DNA of 64,000 nucleotides, from assembly GCF_006094275.1 (NCBI RefSeq), contig NZ_CP034412.1, forward strand, positions 868,001 through 932,000. Direction: 5' to 3'. How positions within the stretch are numbered: the stretch's first letter is position 1; the number at the start of each line of letters is the position of its first letter. Source of the DNA: Glutamicibacter creatinolyticus. Its GTDB lineage: Bacteria; Actinomycetota; Actinomycetes; Actinomycetales; Micrococcaceae. Below, piece by piece: positions 51,141 through 57,940 of this stretch. The notes under the pieces were generated by a model. That model saw only the letters and a list, made by a program, of their open reading frames with translations. It was not told the origin of the DNA and made no database searches. Both the position numbers and the translations under genes were made by a program.

Positions 51141-52076
51141 ATGAGCAGCAACGATTACACCACTCCGGAACCCAACCGCAACATTCCACCGACGCAGGTG
51201 CCAGATCCGCTGGCCGGCGTGAACGACCCGATCGTTCCGCCGGGTGAAGGGGCCCCGCTCAGCGAGCCGGTTCCACCCGCCGAGCCGGTGGACACCGAAC
51301 TGACCGGCTTGGGCACCGGAACCGGTGTGGGAACCGGCACCGACGACACCGACCAGTCCAAGGCGCAGGAGGCTGCCTCCGAGGCCAAGGACCTGGCGCA
51401 AGAGGGCAAGCAGTCCGCCGCCCATGTCATGGACAGTGCCAAGCAGGAGGCCTCGATGGTCGCCGAGCAGGCCCGCGACAAGGCCAGCAACCTGCTTGAT
51501 GAGCTGGGTTCGGATGTTCGTGAGCAGGCCTCGGCGCAGCAGCAGAAGATCTCCGCGAACCTGCGAGACATCAGCGAGGAATTCCGCAACATGCTGGACA
51601 ACTCGCAGGCCTCGGGCACCGCGTCCAGCCTCGTGGATCAGGCCGCCCACCACAGCGGCAAGGTCGCCGACTGGCTGGAGCAGCGTGAGCCGGGGGACCT
51701 GGTCGAGGAAATCAAGGGCTTTGCCCGCCGCCGCCCAGGCGCCTTCCTGGGGCTGGCACTGGGTGCCGGCCTACTGGCAGGCCGCCTGACCCGCAACGCC
51801 AGCGGTCCGGATAAGGACTCGGACCGGGACACGCGGCGCGACGCGCTGCCGCGGCACGCCACCCAGGGCTCCCAGGACCAGTACCGGGATGTGTCCACCG
51901 ATGACGTGCCGCCGGGCATGACCCGCGGCCAGGTGCCGCCCGAGGTGACCTCGCAGCCCACCACCCAGCCGCGGACCGTGGGAATGCCGGAAACCGGAAC
52001 CCCGGGAGTCCTTCCGGGGGAGCCGGAACCGGGAAGCACCTACCCGCCGACCCCACGGCGGACGGACTTCGAGTAG
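51141..52076 (+). CDS. Hypothetical membrane-anchored helical protein
   Basis: 311 residues from ATG 51141 with AGGAGGG in front. A Pro/Gly/Thr-rich disordered N-terminus (~1-75) precedes a long amphipathic helical part rich in Ala, Gln and Lys (AQEAASEAKDLAQEGKQSAAHVMDSAKQEA), which recalls apolipophorin/LEA-like repeats. One glycine-rich membrane segment (PGAFLGLALGAGLLAGRL, ~215-235) and a disordered C-terminus follow. It is the first gene of an operon with a holin-X-like and a DUF3618 protein. An envelope-stress or cell-surface scaffolding role is inferred from this company. Confidence 0.8.
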   Translation: MSSNDYTTPEPNRNIPPTQVPDPLAGVNDPIVPPGEGAPLSEPVPPAEPVDTELTGLGTGTGVGTGTDDTDQSKAQEAASEAKDLAQEGKQSAAHVMDSAKQEASMVAEQARDKASNLLDELGSDVREQASAQQQKISANLRDISEEFRNMLDNSQASGTASSLVDQAAHHSGKVADWLEQREPGDLVEEIKGFARRRPGAFLGLALGAGLLAGRLTRNASGPDKDSDRDTRRDALPRHATQGSQDQYRDVSTDDVPPGMTRGQVPPEVTSQPTTQPRTVGMPETGTPGVLPGEPEPGSTYPPTPRRTDFE

Positions 52077-52085
52077 GAGGCTGCG

Positions 52086-52547
52086 ATGAGCGAGCACACA
52101 AATGACTACGGAACGCCGGGGCCCGGCGCGGTCCCAGCCGGTGGCGGGTCACACGCGGCCGAGGAGGAGCAGACCACCCTGGGCGGACTGTTTAGCGACC
52201 TGACGCAGAACGTGTCGGTGCTGGTTCGCCAGGAAGTGGAACTGGCCAAGACCGAGCTGAAGGAGTCAGCAGCCTCGGCAGGCAAGGGCGCCGGCATGTA
52301 CGCCGGTGCGGGCATCGCGGCACACTTCGTGCTGATGTTCCTGTCCCTGGCCGCAGTGTTCGGCCTGGCCACCCTCATCGGCTACGGCTGGTCGGCCCTG
52401 ATTGTGGCCGGTGTCTGGGCCATCATCGCCGCCATTCTGGCCATGGTTGCCAAGAAGAAAATGGAGCAGGTCAAGGGGCTGCCCAAGACCTCCTCAACCG
52501 TGAAGAAGATTCCGTCGGCTTTCAAACCTCAGGAGGAAACGCGATGA
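52086..52547 (+). CDS. Holin-X/DUF1469-family membrane protein
   Basis: 153 residues, ATG 52086, 9 bp after the preceding gene. A disordered N-terminus leads to a conserved amphipathic helix (LFSDLTQNVSVLVRQEVELAKTELKESA) and two membrane segments (~80-100 and ~106-130), the layout of actinobacterial Holin-X (phage holin superfamily III). The name is historical; outside phages these are chromosomal membrane proteins of unknown function. Its end overlaps the DUF3618 start by ATGA. Confidence 0.88.
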   Translation: MSEHTNDYGTPGPGAVPAGGGSHAAEEEQTTLGGLFSDLTQNVSVLVRQEVELAKTELKESAASAGKGAGMYAGAGIAAHFVLMFLSLAAVFGLATLIGYGWSALIVAGVWAIIAAILAMVAKKKMEQVKGLPKTSSTVKKIPSAFKPQEETR

Positions 52548-53128
52548 GCAGGGATTCCGAAGAACTCAGGCAGGACATTGCCCAGACCCGACAGGAGCTG
52601 AGCGATGACGTGGACGCGATCGTGGACCGGGTTAGCCCGTCGCAGATCGCCCACCGGCAGAGCGAGAAGATCAAGGGAACGTTCCACCGAGCGAAGGATG
52701 CAGTGATGGGAAGCGGTGAATCAGCCAGCGACCAGGCCCACGATGCCATGGAAAGCGCCAAGGAGGGAATGAACCGGGCCCCACAGCGGGTCGTGGAGCA
52801 GACCCGCGGCAACCCGCTGGCCGCCGGGCTGATTGCGTTCGGCGCAGGCCTATTGGCCTCCTCGCTTCTGCCCGCCACCGACCGAGAAGGGGAAATGGCG
52901 CAGAAGCTCAAGGAGAAGGCCGAACCGCTGACTCATGAGCTGACCGAGAGCGCGAAGCAGGTGGCCGAGGACATGAAGGAACCGGTCAAGAATGCTGCTG
53001 AGGAGTTGAAGGACTCCGCGCAATCCTCAGTGGAAAGCGTCAAGGAAGAAGCCAGCGGTGAAGTCGATGACCTGCAATCGCAGGCCAAGGACAAGGCCCA
53101 AGGCCTTTCCGATAACGACAACCGCTAA
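52544..53128 (+). CDS. DUF3618 protein
   Basis: 194 residues, ATG overlapping the previous stop. The N-terminal DUF3618 motif is DSEELRQDIAQTRQELSDDVDAIVDRVSPSQI. One short glycine-rich hydrophobic segment (PLAAGLIAFGAGLLASSLLP) lies near residue 95. The C-terminal half is a long charged helix (ELTESAKQVAEDMKEPVKNAAEELKDS) similar in style to the helical part of the first operon protein. It commonly pairs with Holin-X genes in Actinobacteria. Function unknown. Confidence 0.88.
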   Translation: MSRDSEELRQDIAQTRQELSDDVDAIVDRVSPSQIAHRQSEKIKGTFHRAKDAVMGSGESASDQAHDAMESAKEGMNRAPQRVVEQTRGNPLAAGLIAFGAGLLASSLLPATDREGEMAQKLKEKAEPLTHELTESAKQVAEDMKEPVKNAAEELKDSAQSSVESVKEEASGEVDDLQSQAKDKAQGLSDNDNR

Positions 53129-53167
53129 CGGTTGACGCTCACGCCTCACGGCTGGAAGGGCACGACA

Positions 53168-53210
53168 GGCACGGTGGCCGAAACCTGGTACGGAATCGGC
53201 CACCGTTGCC
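53168..53210 (+). terminator. Hairpin after the DUF3618 operon
   Basis: ACGGTGGCCGA (53171-53181) pairs with TCGGCCACCGT (53196-53206), with GGC/GCC nearly closing the base. A clear T-tract is missing. Confidence 0.6.
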
Positions 53211-53452
53211 TTGCCCGGCAGCTACTGCTTCAGGCAGAGCGCAGAAGCGTTATGGTTCCGCGACGGATGTTCGTCCAGAAACCCGGACGGTGAAAACTGA
53301 ATAGTGTCGAGGGTGCTGGGAGGATTCCCGGGCATGAGGGGAACACGCCGCACACAACAGTGGCTGCGCCGTTCTTGCGAACAGCACAGCCACTGGTATT
53401 ACCGATGCCGCGGCGCGGGTTGATGCTGATTCCGCGGCATTACCGATTGTCG
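53211..53452. other. Gene-free gap with nested inverted repeats
   Basis: Together with the preceding hairpin this is a 324-bp gap between convergent genes. AGTGGCTG (53361-53368) and CAGCCACT (53389-53396) could form the terminator of the minus-strand gene. ATGCCGCGG and CCGCGGCAT (about 53405-53442) are flanked by two copies of ATTACCGAT. No gene is visible. Confidence 0.5.
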
Positions 53453-53896
53453 TTACTGCATCGGGGTTCCCAACCGACCGAATGAGCGGAAGCTCTTGTC
53501 CGGTGCGTGCATGGGCGGCAGCGCATGTGCCACTGCACTGCAGGAGAGCTGATTAATCCGGAACATCAGGAAGGAATCAGTCTCCAGTGCCTCGGAGTAC
53601 AAATCGCTGATGGTGTCGGTTGAACCCCGCGGGTCCACGACTTCCAGCGCGTCGCCGCCCAGGGCGACGTAGGTGAAGCACAAACGGGACTCGTTATCCA
53701 TGGTCGCAACCAAGACTGGTGGCTGGTGCACGGAGACCAGCGCCATGACTTCGGCGAGTTTCTCGTGCGGCTGAGCCATCACGATGGGCATTCCTTGTGC
53801 CCATCCATGCTGTTCGAGGAGTTCTCGTCCCTGACGGGAACCAATGACGTCAGCGACGAGCTCGGCGATCTTGGAGCGAACGAAGCGGCCTGGCAT
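53453..53896 (-). CDS. Hypothetical cytosolic protein with palindromic promoter
   Basis: 147 residues from ATG 53894-53896, fixed by GGAGG seven bases upstream; the open frame extends further but through A+T-rich non-coding-like DNA. The sequence is a small alpha-beta protein: PGRFVRSKIAELVADVIGSRQGRELLEQHGW, VLVATMDNESRLCFTYVALGGDALEVVDPRGS. No family is recognised. It lies isolated between converging and diverging neighbours, and its promoter region contains two strong palindromes. This suggests tight, perhaps self-imposed regulation. Confidence 0.72.
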   Translation of the reverse strand: MPGRFVRSKIAELVADVIGSRQGRELLEQHGWAQGMPIVMAQPHEKLAEVMALVSVHQPPVLVATMDNESRLCFTYVALGGDALEVVDPRGSTDTISDLYSEALETDSFLMFRINQLSCSAVAHALPPMHAPDKSFRSFGRLGTPMQ

Positions 53897-53961
53897 TTTT
53901 CTACCTCCATTTTCAAGCAACTTAGCGAGCGAGTGTTCCCCATAGTTCTGCATGGTGGTGT

Positions 53962-53991
53962 TTTCAATACCTGAATTAACCGGTATTGAAA
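53962..53991. promoter_or_regulatory. 30-bp perfect inverted repeat
   Basis: TTTCAATACC (53962-53971) and GGTATTGAAA (53982-53991) are exact complements with a 10-bp spacer. The half-site centres are 20 bp, two DNA turns, apart. It sits 66 bp upstream of the minus-strand gene's start codon. Confidence 0.7.
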
Positions 53992-54002
53992 TTGTGTTCT
54001 GT

Positions 54003-54018
54003 CTGGAACTGCAATTCC
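54003..54018. promoter_or_regulatory. Second palindrome, TGGAA...TTCCA
   Basis: TGGAACTGCAATTCCA: 14 of 16 positions are symmetric. It lies about 20 bp from the larger inverted repeat and upstream of the same gene. Confidence 0.45.
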
Positions 54019-54547
54019 ACACTAACCCGCTTCTGAAGAAACCTCGAGCACCTTATGGGTGTGTGAAACAATCCGCCATACTTGCTTCTTGCGTCAAAAA
54101 TTTGCTACTTGACTAGCTATTTTATGGAATGAACGGCTCTGGGGGAGTCCGTTCAAGCTGAGCTTGGAGTGTGATCTCTGAGATGTTTCTCAGGATCAAT
54201 AGAGTCATCCTGAAATCTACCTGAAAGTATTTATGCCGACTCCACAGTCCGTGGGTTATCTGCTAGGGATAATGGTATCTGGCGCGCAAGTTTATTTGAT
54301 TTTACTGCCGCATAAATGGGGCATAAATACGAAGTTAATGTATTTGAATGCATGTAATGGCGCGTTCCCGGTGCGAAGTGTAACTGCTCAGTGCGCGCGA
54401 GCGGGTTAACGCGGCATCCTCGTGGCGTTGCCCGCCGGTGGGGTGCGGCCGAGGATCCAGGGCAGCCGACATGCCTTGCGCACGAGCCGAAGCAAAGGGG
54501 CAAGAGCAAGACACGACCCGTTCCCGCCCGCGGGATGGATCGAAGGG

Positions 54548-55615
54548 CTATCGCTTGGCAGGTGCCAGGAGCTGAGCTGGCTTCCCAGCGTCCTGCTGCT
54601 CGGTGGTGACGTTCCAGACGAGGTCACCCAGAACCTGGCGTGTCTGGTCCTCTGCAGCGCCCACGGCTAGCAGCAGCTCGGTGGTGAATTCCTGTTGCAG
54701 CGAGCTGGCCAGGGAGGGCAATTTCTCCAGGCCGCCGTCCGGCAAATCGTAGGCCGTGAGGCGAAGGTCGGGACAGTCTGCGGGAACGGTTGCTCGCAGG
54801 TCCTGTAGGTGCTCGGCCAGTTGCTGGCGGTGCTGCTCGATGGTCGCGGCCTGCTTGGCACCACTACGGGCGGCCTGCACCTGCAGTACATAGTCCAGTG
54901 CGTAACCGCGATCCAATGCCCGGGCCGCATGCAGGGCGACCAGGTCGGTGTCCTCCGGGAGTGCGGTCTGCTGATCCAACAATTGCCGGTCGGTAAGGCA
55001 TGCCACTGCGCCGGTCTCGGGCTGCGCCGGAGCGTCACCCGCACCCTCTGTGCTGCCCAGCGGTGCCGGGACTTGCCGTGCGTCATCTTCTTGCACGGCA
55101 TGCAGCACGCTGCGCGCATCCAGGCTCACCTCGAAGGCAATGCGGGCCAGCAGCGCGCCGCCAGCCTCATCCTCGGCCTCATTCACCGGCACGCTCTGAC
55201 CTGCCTGCAGCACTTCATTGGCCAGCCTCGTAGCCGCCTCGGCGGAATAACTGGTCGCCAGCTCGGTCGGCTGCTCGTCCTCGTAGTGCAGTTCGCCAAG
55301 CAGTGCACTGGCCTGAGACAGTGAGTCATGCAGGGCCTGCAGCGTTGGCGCCGTTTCCTGCTTTGCCTCCTTGGCCAGGGCGGCCAGGGTTTCGCTCCGC
55401 TGGCCCAGCTGCTTCAGCTGTGCGCCGTACTCCCATTCGCGCAGCTGTTCATTGCTCGATCCGCGAATTTCCTCGGGCAGCCCCCGGTCTTCCAGTGCCC
55501 CGCGGAACACGGTGACGCCCAGGGCCCACATTAGGGCCAGGACCAAAACCACGGCCAGCAGGGGTGCCAGCCAGCTGGGGGCTTTGCGGGAAGATGAGGA
55601 AGCAGCGTCTTTCAT
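54548..55615 (-). CDS. Membrane-anchored DUF4439-like protein
   Basis: 355 residues from ATG 55613-55615. AAGGGG lies very close upstream, so a slightly different start is possible. One N-terminal membrane segment (~18-38) is followed by a long, mostly helical extracytoplasmic part (ETLAALAKEAKQETAPTLQALHDSLSQASALLG). A C-terminal four-helix bundle-like region (ALPEDTDLVALHAARALDRGYALDYVLQVQA) resembles DUF4439 ferritin-like proteins. Such a gene commonly stands divergent to rimP in Micrococcaceae. The family call is tentative. Confidence 0.75.
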   Translation of the reverse strand: MKDAASSSSRKAPSWLAPLLAVVLVLALMWALGVTVFRGALEDRGLPEEIRGSSNEQLREWEYGAQLKQLGQRSETLAALAKEAKQETAPTLQALHDSLSQASALLGELHYEDEQPTELATSYSAEAATRLANEVLQAGQSVPVNEAEDEAGGALLARIAFEVSLDARSVLHAVQEDDARQVPAPLGSTEGAGDAPAQPETGAVACLTDRQLLDQQTALPEDTDLVALHAARALDRGYALDYVLQVQAARSGAKQAATIEQHRQQLAEHLQDLRATVPADCPDLRLTAYDLPDGGLEKLPSLASSLQQEFTTELLLAVGAAEDQTRQVLGDLVWNVTTEQQDAGKPAQLLAPAKR

Positions 55616-55779
55616 ATCCCCTTGATCATCCCATGATCTCCTCCGGAGCCGGTTCCGGGGTGCCGGTCCGGCGGGATTCCGCGTGAGTTCCTTCACCTGC
55701 AGGGCTAAACTCGTATCCAGCCGTGCCCCCTTCGCGCTACGCTTGGATGTACAACATCGAATAACGTGGGAGGATATCC

Positions 55780-56346
55780 ATGACCGGCAAGCCGGCCGAT
55801 ACCGAACAGGAAGCAAAGCGGTTGATGACCGTGCTGCAAAAGGAAGTTGAATCCCACGGGCTGGTTCTCGAAGACATCACCCTTCGGCCAGCGGGCAAGC
55901 AGCAGCTGATGCAGATTACCGTAGACCTTCCCGAGGGCACCGACTCGGTCAACCTCGATCAGCTGGGCGAAGTCACCGACACCATCTCCAAGGCACTGGA
56001 CGCCGATTCCGTGTACGCCAATGCCGCTCCCTATGAGCTTGAGGTCAGCTCCCCGGGTCTGTCCCGTCCGTTGACCGTTCCCCGCCATTGGGCGCGCGCC
56101 GTGGGGCGAATGGTCAACATCACCCTGACTGACGGCAGCAAGCTGCACGGCCGGATCTGTGAGGTGGGCGAGGATGAGGTGCAGCTTGCCGTGCACCACG
56201 CCCCGGCCAAGAAGGGCATGAAGGAGAAGGTGGATGACCCGCGTCCCTTCGCCCTGGCTGAGATTCGCAAAGCCGTCGTTGATGTGGAATTCAACCGCAC
56301 CGACGAGCACCTGGACATCATCGACGTAGAAGACCCGGAGGCCTGA
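55780..56346 (+). CDS. rimP: Ribosome maturation factor RimP
   Basis: 188 residues, ATG 55780 with GGGAGGA upstream. RimP assists maturation of the 30S subunit. The N-terminal alpha-beta domain contains YELEVSSPGLSRPLTVPRHWARAVGR, the family signature, and a C-terminal Sm-like domain follows (GRICEVGEDEVQLAV). It is first in the rimP-nusA-ylxR-infB-rbfA block; 2 bp separate its stop from nusA. Confidence 0.94.
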   Translation: MTGKPADTEQEAKRLMTVLQKEVESHGLVLEDITLRPAGKQQLMQITVDLPEGTDSVNLDQLGEVTDTISKALDADSVYANAAPYELEVSSPGLSRPLTVPRHWARAVGRMVNITLTDGSKLHGRICEVGEDEVQLAVHHAPAKKGMKEKVDDPRPFALAEIRKAVVDVEFNRTDEHLDIIDVEDPEA

Positions 56347-56348
56347 GC

Positions 56349-57332
56349 ATGGACATCGATATGGATGCACTGCGCACCTTGGAAAAGACCCGAGACATCC
56401 CCATGGATGTCTTGATCACCACCATCGAGTCGGCCCTGCTGCTGGCCTACAACAAGACCGAGGGCGCCATGCCCAACGCCCGCGCCGTCATCGAGCGCGG
56501 CAACGGGCACGTGGCGATCATGGTTGAGGACTATGACGAGCACGGTGTGCTGCTGGGCGAGTTCGACGACACCCCACTGGGCTTCGGCCGCATCGCCGCC
56601 TCCACCGCCCGCCAGGTGATCATGCAGCGTCTGCGAGAGGCGGAGGATGACCAGGTGGTCGGCGAATACCGCTCGCGCGTGGGCGGACTGATCTCCGGCA
56701 CCATCCAGCAGGGCACCAGCGCCCACATGGTGCAGGTCAACGTCGGAGACGTCGAAGCGGTGCTGCCCCCGCCGGAGCAGGTTCCCGGTGAACGCTACAA
56801 GCACGGCGAGCGGCTGCGCGCCTTCGTGGTGTCCGTGGAGCGCGGCACCAAGGGACCGGCCATCACCCTGTCCCGCTCGCACCCGTCCCTGGTGCGCCAG
56901 CTCTTTGAAATGGAAGTCCCGGAAATCGCCGACGGCGTCGTGGTCATCGAGGCGCTGGCCCGCGAAGCCGGGCACCGCACCAAGATTGCGGTGCGCGCCA
57001 CCGAGGCCGGCGTGAACGCCAAGGGCGCCTGCATCGGTGAAATGGGCACCCGCGTGCGTGCGGTGATGAACGAGCTGAACGACGAGAAGATCGACATCGT
57101 GGACTACAACGAGGACCCGGCCAAGTTCATTGCCGCGGCCCTGTCGCCCTCGAAGGTCAACTCCGTGGAAATCCTAGACGAGGCCGAACGCCGCGCCCGC
57201 GTCATCGTGCCGGACGGGCAGCTGTCCCTGGCGATCGGCAAGGAAGGGCAGAACGCCCGCCTGGCCGCCAAGCTCACCGGCTGGCGCATTGACATCCTGG
57301 CCGCTTCCGGCGGGAAGGAACCGCGCTACTAG
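56349..57332 (+). CDS. nusA: Transcription termination/antitermination factor NusA
   Basis: 327 residues, ATG 56349. The N-terminal RNA-polymerase-binding domain, an S1 domain (~130-200, [26 protein letters not shown]) and two KH domains ([20 protein letters not shown], here [20 protein letters not shown], then [20 protein letters not shown]) are in order. It lacks the C-terminal repeats of E. coli NusA, as usual for Actinobacteria. Confidence 0.95.
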   Translation: MDIDMDALRTLEKTRDIPMDVLITTIESALLLAYNKTEGAMPNARAVIERGNGHVAIMVEDYDEHGVLLGEFDDTPLGFGRIAASTARQVIMQRLREAEDDQVVGEYRSRVGGLISGTIQQGTSAHMVQVNVGDVEAVLPPPEQVPGERYKHGERLRAFVVSVERGTKGPAITLSRSHPSLVRQLFEMEVPEIADGVVVIEALAREAGHRTKIAVRATEAGVNAKGACIGEMGTRVRAVMNELNDEKIDIVDYNEDPAKFIAAALSPSKVNSVEILDEAERRARVIVPDGQLSLAIGKEGQNARLAAKLTGWRIDILAASGGKEPRY

Positions 57333-57430
57333 CTGCGACGGGAAGCCCCGGTCGGGTACGTGATAGTTACCTCACACGCGCACCGGGGCATAAACGCGCT
57401 AGACTATTAGTTGGCTCATTTAAAGAATAA

Positions 57431-57775
57431 GTGGAAGTGGGAAGTCCCAAGGGCATGAAGCTGCATCAGCAACGCACCTGTCTGGGATGCCGCACCACCA
57501 CGAACATGGATGAGCTCATCCGTTGGGTACTGCACCCTGGCACCCCGCAACCGCGGGCGCGGCTGGCCGTGCTGAGCCCGGCGCCCGGACGTGGCGCCTG
57601 GACGCACCCGACACCAAAGTGTGTGCAGCAAGCCGTACACCGCAAGGGATTTGCCCGTGCCTTTCGCGCGCAGGTGGATGCCGGGTCGGTGCTGGAGGAT
57701 TTTGCTGCATACGAAGCTCGACTGGCACCCCGCCAGCGAACTGGCAGAGATAAGGAAAGCGGGTCAGAAATCTGA
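57431..57775 (+). CDS. YlxR-family RNA-binding protein
   Basis: 114 residues if GTG 57431 is used. GTG 57437 and ATG 57455 are alternatives, and none has a strong ribosome-binding site. The motif QRTCLGCRTTTNMDELIRWV opens the fold and GRGAWTHPTPKCVQQAVHRKGFARAFR closes it, the YlxR pattern (here LGCR and GRGAW). A -10-like TAGACT at 57400-57405 suggests an internal promoter. It lies between nusA and infB as in most bacteria; YlxR binds RNA or RNase P in studied species. Confidence 0.88.
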   Translation: MEVGSPKGMKLHQQRTCLGCRTTTNMDELIRWVLHPGTPQPRARLAVLSPAPGRGAWTHPTPKCVQQAVHRKGFARAFRAQVDAGSVLEDFAAYEARLAPRQRTGRDKESGSEI

Positions 57776-57940
57776 TGGCTACCCGATGAGTCCGCAACGA
57801 TGAGCGCCAAACGATGACAAATCAGTTTCGCGTATTCCACCGTGCGGCGGAAGACCAAGACGAACTAATCCACTGATCTGCCGAAACCCATTTCCCCTGT
57901 GGTGTGGAGTGACGGCCGATCACACTGATACAGGAGAGAT

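Larger units (their letters stand above)
53897..54547. other. AT-rich gene-free island
   Basis: 651 bp, visibly richer in A+T than the rest of the window, without a frame that has both a start signal and normal codon use. It contains the palindromes at 53962-53991 and 54003-54018 near the left gene, and a repeated GCATAAAT around 54311-54328. It may be an old insertion site or a long regulatory region. Confidence 0.5.

Noticed and set aside
52086-52547. Prophage remnant because of a holin-like protein
   Set aside because: Holin-X proteins occur as ordinary chromosomal genes; no other phage gene is present.
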